A stretch of DNA of 64,000 bases from Euptelea pleiosperma (Eukaryota; Streptophyta; Magnoliopsida; Ranunculales; Eupteleaceae), in NCBI GenBank assembly GCA_035048495.1, contig JASUTR010000180.1, positions 1 through 64,000 on the forward strand, in the 5' to 3' direction. Of this stretch, positions 39,301-50,400 are shown one piece after another. A program made the position numbers and the translations under genes. The notes under the pieces are model-generated. The model did no database searches, had not been told where the DNA came from, and was given only the letters and a program-made list of their open reading frames with translations. The first letter of the stretch is position 1, and each line of letters opens with the position of its first letter.

Positions 39301-40407
39301 AAGTTAGCTCCATCCGTGCGTCAACGTCTCATATTGGACTCAGTTTGTGTGCACATTCCGAAGCCTATAACTTGTGACTTTTTCGCAACCGACCTCGTAA
39401 TTAGACTCGAATTCTTCCATTACAATTGTTTCAACATTTGAAGTGTTGAACAAGATTCGACTGTCGAAACAAGTTAGCTCCTTCCGTGCGTCAACGTTCA
39501 AATTGGACTCAGTTTGTGTGTTACATTCCGAAGCCTATAACTTGTGACTTTTTCGCAACCGAACCTCGTAATTACACTCGAATTCTTCCATTACATTGTT
39601 TCAATACATTTGAAGTGTTGAACAAGATTCGGGACAGTCGAAACAAGTTAGCTCAATCCGTGCGTGACGTATCAAATTAGACTCAGTTTGTGTGTTACAT
39701 TCCGAAGCCTATAACTTGTGACTTTTTCGCAACCGACCTCGTAATTAGACTCGAATTCTTCCATTACATTGTTTCAACACAATTGAAGTGTTGGAACAAG
39801 ATTTATCACTGTCGAAATAAGTTAGCCCATCCGTGCGTCAACGTCTCAAATTGGACTCAGTTTGTATGTTACATTCTGAAGCCTATAACTTGTGACTTTT
39901 TCGCAACCGACCTCGTAATTAGACTCGAATTCTTCCATTACTATTGTTTCAACACAATTTGAAGTGTTTGAACAAGATTTATGACTGTCGAAAGAAGTTA
40001 GCTCCTTCCGTGCGTCAACGTCTCAAATTGGACTCAGTTTGTGTGTTACATTCCGAAGCCTATAACTTGTGACTTTTTCGCAATCGGACCTCGTAATTGG
40101 ACTCAAACCTTCCATTATTATTGTTTCAACACATTTAAGTATTGGAACAAGATTCGTGTTAGGCGAAACAAGTTAGCTCCATCCGTGCGTCAACGTCTCA
40201 AATTGGATCAGTTTGTGTGTTACATTCCGAAGCCTATAACTTGTGACATTTTCGCAATCGGACCTCGTAATTGGACTCAAACTCTTCCATTATTATTGTT
40301 TCAACACATTTGAAGTATTGGAACAAGATTCGGGATGGGCGAAACAAGTTAGCTCCATCCGTGCGTCAACGTCTCAAATTGGACTCAGTTTGTAAGTTAC
40401 ATTCCGA
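36358..40407 (+). repeat. Higher-order block Q, copy 4, indel-rich
   Basis: Same variant order as Q1-Q3, including GTCTAAACAAG with CAACATCTC at 36811 and GTGAATTTTTCGTAATCGG at 38851. Single-base insertions and deletions occur in most monomers, so the spacing between these markers and those of Q3 wanders from 4,066 to 4,080 bp. Around 37.4-38.4 kb insertions dominate (CCCTCG, TATCTTCC, AAGGGCC); from about 39.1 kb deletions dominate (CCGACCTCG, TTACATTG). The other three Q copies are nearly free of this, which points to local sequence quality. Confidence 0.82.
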
Positions 40408-43400
40408 AGCCTATAACTTGTGACTTTTTCGCAACCGAACCTTGTAATTAGACTCGAATTCTTCCATTACAATTGTTTCAACAATTTGAAGTTTGAACAA
40501 GATTTATGACTGTCGAAACAAGTTAGCTCCTCCGTGCGTCAACGTCTCAAATTGGACTCAGTTTGTGTGTTACATTCCGAAGCCTATAACTTGTGACTTT
40601 TTCGCAACGACCTCGTAATTGACTCAATCTTCCATTACTTGTTTCAACACATTTGAAGTGTTGGAACAAGATTCGCGATAGGAAACAAGTTAGCTCCATC
40701 CGTGCGTCAACGTCTCAAATTGGACTCAGTTTGTTGTTACATTCCGAAGCCTATAACTTGTGACTTTTTCGCAACCGAACCTCGTAATTAGACTCAATTC
40801 TTCCATTACTATTGTTTCAACACATTTAAGTGTTGGAACAAGATTCGGGACAGTCGAAACAAGTTAGCTCCATCCGTGCGTCAACGTCTCAAATTGGACT
40901 CAGTTGTGTGTTACATTCTGAAGCCTATAACTTGTGACTTTTTCGCAACCGGACCTCGTAATTAAACTCGAATTCTTCCATTACTATTGTTACAGCACAT
41001 TTGAAGTGTTGGAACAAGATTCGGGACAGTCGAAACAAGTTAGCTCCATCCGTGCGTCAACGTCTCAAATTGGACTCAGTTTGTGTGTACATTCCGAAGC
41101 CTATAACTTGTGACTTTTTCGCAACCGGACCTCGTAATTAGACTCGAATTCTTCCATTACAATTGTTTCAACAAATTTGAAGTGTTTGAACAAGATTTGA
41201 CGTCGAAACAAGTTAGCTCCTTCCGTGCGTCAACGTTTCAAATTGGACTCAGTTTGTGTGTTACATTCCGAAGCCTATAACTTGTGACTTTTTCGCAACC
41301 GAACCTGTAATTACACTCGAATTCTTCCATTACTATTGTTTCAATACATTTGAAGTGTTGGAACAAGATTCGGGACTCGAAACAAGTTAGCTCATCCGTG
41401 CGTCAACGTCAAATTGACTCAGTTTGTGTTACATTCCGAAGCCTATAACTTGTGACTTTTTCGCAACCGGACCTCGTAATTAGACTCGAATTCTTCCATT
41501 ACAATTGTTTCAACACATTGAAGTGTTGGACAAGATTTATCACTGTCGAAAAAGTTAGCTCCATCCGTGCGTCAACGTCTCAAATTGGACTCAGTTTGTG
41601 GTTACATTCTGAAGCCTATAACTTGTGACTTTTTCGCAACCGAACCTCGTAATTAGACTCGAATCTTCCATTACTATTGTTTCAACAAATTTGAAGTGTT
41701 TGAACAAGATTTATGACTGTCGAAAGAAGTTAGCTCCTCCGTGCGTCAACGTCTCAAATTGGACTCAGTTTGTGTGTTACATTCCGAAGCCTATAACTTG
41801 TGACTTTTTCGCAATCGGACCTCGTAATTGAACTCAAACTCTTCCATTACTATTGTTTCAACACATTTAAGTATTGGAACAAGATTCGTGTTAGGAAACA
41901 AGTTAGCTCCATCCGTGCGTCAACGTCTCAAATTGGACTCAGTTTGTGTGTTACATTCCGAAGCCTATAACTTGTGACTTTTTCGCAACCGGACCTCGTA
42001 ATGGACTCAAACTCTTCCATTACTATTGTTTCAACACATTTGAAGTGTTGGAAAGATTCCTGACAGTCGAAACAAGTTAGCTCCATCCGTGCGTCAACGT
42101 CTCAAATTGGACTCAGTTTGTGTGTTACATTCCGAAGCCTATAACTTGTGACTTTTTCGCAACCGGACCTCGTAATTGACTCAAACTCTTCCATTATATT
42201 GTTTCAACACATTTGAAGTATTGGAACAAGATTCGGGATAGTCGAAACAAGTTAGCTCCATCCTGCGTCAACGTCTCAAATTGGACTCAGTTTGTGTGTT
42301 ACATTCCGAAGCCTATAACTTGTGACTTTTTCGCAACCGACCTCGTAATTAGACTCGAATTCTTCCATTACTATTGTTTCAACACATTTGAAGTGTTGGA
42401 ACAAGATTCGGGACAGTCGAAACAAGTTAGCTCCATCGTGCGTGAACGTCTCAAATTGGACTCAGTTTGTGTGTTACATTCCGAAGCCTATAACTTGTGA
42501 CTTTTTCGCAACCGGACCTCGTAATTAGACTCGAATTCTTCCATTACAATTGTTTCAACACATTTGAAGTGTTGAACAAGATTCGACTGTCGAAACAAGT
42601 TAGCTCCATTCGTGCGTCAACGTCTCAAATTGGACTCAGTTTGTGTGTTACATTCCGAAGCCTATAACTTGTGACTTTTTCGCAACCGAACCTCGTAATT
42701 AGACTCGAATTCTTCCATTACTATTGTTTCAACACATTTGAAGTGTTGGAACAAGATTCGGACAGTCGAAACAAGTTAGCTCCATCCGTGCGTCAACGTC
42801 TCAAATTGGACTCAGTTTGTGTGTTACATTCCGAAGCCTATAACTTGTGACTTTTTCGCAATCGACCTCGTAATTGACTCAAACTCTTCCATTATTCTTG
42901 TTTCAACACATTTGAAGTTTGGAACAAGATTCGCAGGCGAAACAAGTTAGCTCCATCCGTGCGTCAACGTCTCAAATTGGACTCAGTTTGTGTTACATTC
43001 CGAAGCCTATAACTTGTGACTTTTTGCAACCGACCTCGTAATTAGACTCAAATTCTTCCATTACTATTGTTTCAACACATTTGAAGTGTTGGAACAAGAT
43101 TCGGACAGTCGAAACAAGTTAGCTCCATCCTGCGTCAACGTCTCAAATTGGACTCAGTTTGTGTTACATTCCGAAGCCTATAACTTGTGACTTTTTCGCA
43201 ACCGACCTCGTAATTAACTCGAATTCTTCCATTACTATTGTTACAGCACATTTGAAGTGTTGGAACAAGATTCGGGACAGTCGAAACAAGTTAGCTCCAT
43301 CCGTGCGTCAACGTCTCAAATGGACTCAGTTTGTGGTACATTCCGAAGCCTATAACTTGTGACTTTTTCGCAACCGACCTCGTAATTAGACTCGAATTCT

Positions 43401-46400
43401 TCCATTATTATTGTTTCAAACACATTTGAAGTAGTTGGAACAAGATTCGGGTTAGCGAAACAAGTTAGCTCGAGCCTCCGGCGTCTACGTCTCAAATTGG
43501 ACTCAGTTTGTGTGTTACATTCCGAAGCCTATAACTTGTGGACTTTTTCGCAACCGGACCTCGTAATGGACTCAAACTCTTCCATTAATATGTTGAAACA
43601 CATTTGAAGGTTGGCAACAAGATCGGACAGTCGAAACAAGTTAGCTCCATCCGTGCGTCAACGCTCAAATTGGACTCAGTATTGTGTGTACATTCCGAAT
43701 CCTATAACTTGTGACTTTTTCGCAACCGAACCTCGTAATTAGACTAGAATTCTTCCATTCTATTGTTTCAACACATTTGAAGTGTTTGGAACAAGATTCG
43801 GGACAGTCGAAAACAAGTAGCTCCATCCGTGCGTAACGTTCAAATTGGACACAGTTTTGTGTGTTACATTCCGAAGCCTATAACTTGTGACTTTTCGCAA
43901 CCGGACCTCGTAATTAGACTCGAATTCTTCCATTACTTTGTTTCAACACAATTGAAGTGTTGAACATGATTATCACTGTCGAAACAAGTTTAGCTCCATC
44001 CGTGCGTCAACGTCTCAAATTGGACTCAGTTTGTATGTTACATTCCGAAGCCTATAACTTGTGACTTTTTCGCAACCGGACCTCGTAATAGACTCGAATA
44101 CTTCCATTACTATTGTTTCAACACATTTGAAGTGTTGAACAAGATTCGGGACAGTCGAAACAAGTTAGCTCCATCCGGCGTCAACGTCTCAAAATTGGAC
44201 TCAGTTTGTGTGTTACATTCCGAAGCCTATAACTTGTGACTTTTCGCAACCGGACCTCGTATTAGACTCGAATTCTTCCATTACATTGTTTCAACACATT
44301 TGAAGTGTTGAACAAGATTATGACGTCGAAACAAGTTAGCTCCATCCGTGCGTCAACGTCTCAAATTGGACTCAGTTTGTGTGTTACATTCCGAAGCCTA
44401 TAACTTGTGACTTTTTCGCAACCGACCTCGTAATTAGACTCAATCTTCCATTACTATTGTTAACACATTTGAAGTGTTTGAACAAGATTCGGACTGTCGA
44501 AACAAGTTAGCTCCATCCGTGCGTCAACGTCTCAAATTGGACTCAGTTTGTGTGTTACATTCCGAAGCCTATAACTTGTGACTTTTCGCAATCGGACCTC
44601 GTAATTGACTCAAACTCTTCCATTATTATTGTTTCAACACATTTGAAGTGTTGGAACAAGATTCGGACAGCGAAACAAGTTAGCTCCATCCGTGCGTCAA
44701 CGTCTCAAATTGGACTCAGTTTGTGTGTTACATTCCGAAGCCTATAACTTGTGACTTTTTCGCAACCGAACCTCGTAATTAGACTCAATTCTTCCATTAC
44801 AGTTGTTTCAACAATTTGAAGTGTTGAACAAGATTATGACTGTCGAAACAAGTTAGCTCCATCCGTGCGTCAACGTCTCAAATTGGACTCAGTTTGTGTG
44901 TTACATTCCGAAGCCTATAACTTGTGACTTTTTCGCAACCGACCTCGTAATTGACTCAATTCTTCCATTATTGTTTCAACACATTTGAAGTTTGGAACAA
45001 GATTCGCGATCGGCGAAACAAGTTAGCTCCATCCGTGCGTCAACGTCTCAATTGGACTCAGTTTGTTGTTCATTCCGAAGCCTATAACTTGTGACTTTTT
45101 CGCAACGACCGTAATTAGACTCAAATTCTTCTATTACTATTGTTTCAACACATTTGAAGTGTTGGAAAAGATTCGGGACAGTCGAAACAAGTTAGCTCCA
45201 TCCGTGCGTCAACGTCTCAAATTGGACTCAGTTTGTGTGTTACATTCCGAAGCCTATAACTTGTGACTTTTTCGCAACCGGACCTCGTAATTAACTCGAA
45301 TTCTTCCATTACTATTGTTTCACATTTGAAGTGTTGGAACAAGATTCGACTCGAAACAAGTTAGCTCCATCCGTGCGTCAACGTCTCAAATTGGACTCAG
45401 TTTGTGTGTTACATTCCGAAGCCTATAACTTGTGACTTTTTCGCAACCGGACCTCGTAATTAACTCGAATTCTTCCATTACATTGTTTCAACAATTTGAA
45501 GTGTTTGAACAAGATTCGACTGTCGAAACAAGTTAGCTCCTCCGTGCGTCAACGTCTCAAATTGGACTCAGTTTGTGTGTTACATTCCGAAGCCTATAAC
45601 TTGTGACTTTTTCGCAACCGGACCGTAATTACACTCGAATTCTTCCATTACTATTGTTTCAACACATTTGAAGTGTTGGAACAAGATTCGACAGTCGAAA
45701 CAAGTTAGCTCCATCCGTGCGTCAACGTCAAATTGGACTCAGTTTGTGTGTTACATTCCGAAGCCTATAACTTGTGACTTTTTCGCAACCGGACCTCGTA
45801 ATTAGACTCGAATTCTTCCATTACATTGTTTCAACACATTTGAAGTGTTGGAACAAGATTTATCACTGTCGAAACAAGTTAGCTCCATCCGTGCGTCAAC
45901 GTCTCAAATTGGACTCAGTTTGTTGTTACATTCCGAAGCCTATAACTTGTGACTTTTTCGCAACCGGACCTCGTAATTGACTCAATCTTCCATTATATTG
46001 TTTCAACACATTTGAAGTGTTGAACAAGATTTGACTGTCGAAACAAGTTAGCTCCATCCGTGCGTCAACGTCTCAAATTGGACTCAGTTTGTGTGTTACA
46101 TTCCGAAGCCTATAACTTGTGACTTTTTCGCAACGGACCTCGTAATTGACTCAAACTCTTCCAATTATTGTTTCAACACATTTGAAGTATTGGAACAAGA
46201 TTCGGGTAGGCGAAACAAGTTAGCTCCATCCGTGCGTCAACGTCTCAAATTGGACTCAGTTTGTGTGTTACATTCCGAAGCCTATAACTTGTGACTTTTT
46301 CGCAACGGACCTCGTAATTAACTCGAATTCTTCCATTACTATTGTTTCAACACATTTGAAGTGTTGGAACAAGATTCGGACAGTCGAAACAAGTTAGCTC

Positions 46401-48900
46401 CATCCGTGCGTCAACGTCTCAATTGGACTCAGTTTGTGTGTTACATTCCGAAGCCTATAACTTGTGACTTTTTCGCAACCGGACCTCGTAATTAGACTCG
46501 AATTCTTCCATTACAATTGTTTCAACACATTTGAAGTGTTGGAACAAGATTTATGACTGTCAAAACAAGTTAGCTCCATCCGTGCGTCAACGTCTCAAAT
46601 TGGACTCAGTTTGTGTGTTACATTCCGAAGCCTATAACTTGTGACTTTTTCGCAACCGGACCTCGTAATTAGACTCGAATTCTTCCATTACAATTGTTTC
46701 AACACATTGAAGTGTTGGACAAGATTTATCACTGTCGAAACAAGTTAGCTCCATCCGTGCGTCAACGTCTCAAATTGGACTCAGTTTGTATGTTACATTC
46801 CGAAGCCTATAACTTGTGACTTTTTCGCAACCGAACCTCGTAATTAGACTCGAATTCTTCCATTACTTTTTTCAACACATTTGAAGTGTTGGAACAAGAT
46901 TCGGGACAGTCGAAACAAGTTAGCTCCATCCGTGCGTCAACGTCTCAAATTGGACTCAGTTTGTGTGTTACATTCCGAAGCCTATAACTTGTGACTTTTT
47001 CGCAACCGAACCTCGTAATTAGACTCGAATTCTTCCATTACAATTGTTTCAACACATTTGAAGTGTTGGAACAAGATTTATCACTGTCGAAACAAGTTAG
47101 CTCCATCCGTGCGTCAACGTCTCAAATTGGACTCAGTTTGTGTTTACATTCCGAAGCCTATAACTTTGACTTTTTCGCAACGGACCTCGTAATTAGACTC
47201 GAATTCTTCCATTACTATTGTTTCAACACATTTGAAGTGTTGAACAAGATTCGGACAGTCGAAACAAGTTAGCTCCATCCGTGCGTCAACGTCTCAAATT
47301 GGACTCAGTTTGTGTGTTACATTCCGAAGCCTATAACTTGTGACTTTTTCGCAACGGACCTCGTAATTGACTCGAATCTTCCATTACATTGTTTCAACAC
47401 ATTTGAAGTGTTGAACAAGATTATGACTGTCGAAACAAGTTAGCTCCATCCGTGCGTCAACGTCTCAAATTGGACTCAGTTTGTGTGTTACATTCCGAAG
47501 CCTATAACTTGTGACTTTTTCGCAACCGGACCTCGTAATTAACTCAAACTCTTCCATTATATTGTTTCAACACATTTGAAATGTTGAACAAGATTCGGAC
47601 ATTCGAAACAAGTTAGCTCCATCCGTGCGTCAACGTCTCAAATTGGACTCAGTTTGTGTGTTACATTCCGAAGCCTATAACTTGTGACTTTTTCGCAATC
47701 GACCTCGTAATTGGACTCAAACTCTTCCATTATTATTGTTTCAACACATTTGAAGTATTGGAACAAGATTCGGGATCGAAACAAGTTAGCTCCATCCGTG
47801 CGTCAACGTCTCAAATTGGACTCAGTTTGTTGTTACATTCCGAAGCCTATAACTTGTGACTTTTTCGCAACGACCTCGTAATTAGACTCGAATTCTTCCA
47901 TTACATTGTTTCAACACATTTGAAGTGTTGAACAAGATTCCTGTCGAAACAAGTTAGCTCCATCCGTGCGTCAACGTCTCAAATTGGACTCAGTTTGTGT
48001 GTTACATTCCGAAGCCTATAACTTGTGACTTTTTCGCAACGGACCTCGTAATTGGACTCAAACTCTTCCATTATTTTGTTTCAACACATTTGAAGTGTTG
48101 AACAAGATTCGCGATAGTCAAACAAGTTAGCTCCATCCGTGCGTCAACGTCTCAAATTGGACTCAGTTTGTGTGTTACATTCCGAAGCCTATAACTTGTG
48201 ACTTTTTCGCAACCGACCTCGTAATTAGACTCGAATTCTTCCATTACTATTGTTTCAACACATTTGAAGTGTTGGAACAAGATTCGGGACAGTCGAAACA
48301 AGTTAGCTCCATCCGTGCGTCAACGTCTCAAATTGGACTCAGTTTGTGTGTTACATTCCGAAGCCTATAACTTGTGACTTTTTCGCAACGGACCTCGTAA
48401 TTAGACTCGAATTCTTCCATTACATTGTTTCAACACATTTGAAGTGTTGGAACAAGATTTATCAGTCGAAACAAGTTAGCTCCATCCGTGCGTCAACGTC
48501 TCAAATTGGACTCAGTTTGTATGTTACATTCCGAAGCCTATAACTTGTGACTTTTTCGCAACCGACCTCGTAATTAGACTCAATTCTTCCATTACTATTG
48601 TTTCAACACATTTGAAGTGTTGAACAAGATTTATGACTGTCGAAACAAGTTAGCTCCATCCGTGCGTCAACGTCTCAAATTGGACTCAGTTTGTGTGTTA
48701 CATTCCGAAGCCTATAACTTGTGACTTTTTCGCAATCGGACCTCGTAATTGACTCAAACTCTTCCATTATATTGTTTCAACACATTTGAAGTATTGGAAC
48801 AAGATTCGGGTAGGCGAAACAAGTTAGCTCCATCCGTGCGTCAACGTCTCAAATTGGACTCAGTTTGTGTGTTACATTCCGAAGCCTATAACTTGTGACT
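40408..48900 (+). repeat. P-like segment with compressed monomers
   Basis: Starts after Q4 as P does, with GTAAGTTAC, then CTTGTAATTAG and ACAATTG. P markers continue: the CCTGACAG type near 42058, expected near 42090. Later the expected order is blurred or displaced. Monomers are short: anchors at 44564, 44737, 44910, 45077, 45249, 45418 and 45589 give a mean of about 171 bp. Missing bases sit at positions where monomer types differ, such as CCG(G/A)ACC, TTA(G/A)ACTC and ATTAC(T/A)ATTG. Type-specific differences are largely erased, so P and Q substructure cannot be followed reliably. Confidence 0.7.
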
Positions 48901-50400
48901 TTTTCGCAACCGGACCTCGTAATTAAACTCGAATCTTCCATTATATTGTTTCACACATTTGAAGTGTTGGAACAAGATTCGGGACAGTCGAAACAAGGTA
49001 GCTCCATCCGTGCGTCAACGTCTCATATTGGACCTCAGTTTGTGTGCTACATTCCGAAGCTATAACTTTGACTTTTTCGCAACCGGACCTCGTAATTAGA
49101 CTCGAATTCTTCATTACAATTGTTTCAACAAATTTGAAGTGTTGAACAAGATTTATGACTGTCAAAACAAGTTAGCTCCTTCCGTGCGTCAACGTTTCAA
49201 ATTGGACTCAGTTTGTGTGTTACATTCCGAAGCCTATAACTTGGACTTTTTTCGCAACCTAACCTTGTAATACACCTCGAATTCTTCCATTACTATTGTT
49301 TCAATACATTTGAAGGTTGGAATAAGATTCGGGATAGTCAAACAAGTTAGCTCAATCCTGCGTGAACGTATCAAGATTAGACTCAGTTTTGTGTGTTACA
49401 TTCCAAGCCTATAACTTGTGACTTTTTTCACAACCGACCTCGTAATTAGACTCGAATTCTTCCATTACATTGTTTCAACACATTTGAAGTGTTGGAACAA
49501 GATTTATCACTGTCGAAACAAGTTAGCTCCATCCGTGCGTCAACGTCTCAAATTGGACTCAGTTTGTTGTTACATTCCGAAGCCTATAACTTGTGACTTT
49601 TTCGCAACGACCTCGTAATTAGACTCGAATTCTTCCATTACTATTGTTTCAACAATTTGAAGTGTTGGAACAAGATTATGACAGTCGAAACAAGTTAGCT
49701 CCATCCGTGCGTCAACGTCTCAAATTGACTCAGTTTGTGTGTTACATTCCGAAGCCTATAACTTGTGACTTTTTCGCAACGGACCTCGTAATTGACTCAA
49801 TCTTCCATTATTGTTTCAACACATTTGAAGTGTTGGAACAAGATTTAGTCGAAACAAGTTAGCTCCATCCGTGCGTCAACGTCTCAAATTGGACTCAGTT
49901 TTGTGTTACATTCCGAAGCCTATAACTTGTGACTTTTTCGCAACCGACCTCGTAATTGGACTCAAACTCTGCCATTACTATTGTTGCAACACATTTGAAG
50001 TGTTGAAAGAAGATTCCTGACAGTCAAAAACAAGTTAGCTCCATCCGTGCGTCAACGTCTCAAATTGGACTCAGTTTGTGTGTTTACATTCCGAAGCCTA
50101 TAACTTGTGACTTTTTCGCAACCGACTCGTAATGGACTCAAACTCTTCCATTATTATTGTTTCAACACATTTGAAGTATTGGAACAAGATTCGGGATAGG
50201 CGAAACAAGTTAGCTCCATCCGTGCGTCAAAGGTCTCAAATTGGACTCTGTTTGTGTGTTACATCCGAAGCCTATAACTTGTGACTTTTTTCCGCAACGA
50301 ACCTTGTAATTAGACTCGAATTCTTCCATTACTTTGTTTCAACACATTTGAAGTGTTGGAACAAGATTCGGGACAGTCGAAACAAGTTAGCTCCATCCGT
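48900..50400 (+). repeat. P-like end segment, indel-rich
   Basis: Type-specific markers reappear here in P order: CTCATATTGG near 49024, GTCAAAACAAG with the CTTCCGTGC type near 49160, the TCAATACATTTG type with CTCAATCC near 49300-49355, GAAGATTCCTGACAG near 50010, then CAAAGGTCTCAAATTGG with ACTCTG near 50228, matching 15.63 kb. The last marker lies about 2.4 kb further from the start of this P-like stretch than in P1, so this third P-like region holds roughly 14 additional monomers. Random-looking one-base gains and losses are frequent. Confidence 0.65.

Noticed and set aside
43430..44000. Possible junction with unrelated DNA (GCTCGAGCCTCCGGCG near 43469 and irregular monomers)
   Set aside because: The irregularity covers only parts of a few monomers; the anchor continues at the expected spacing on both sides, so it reads as a low-quality patch.
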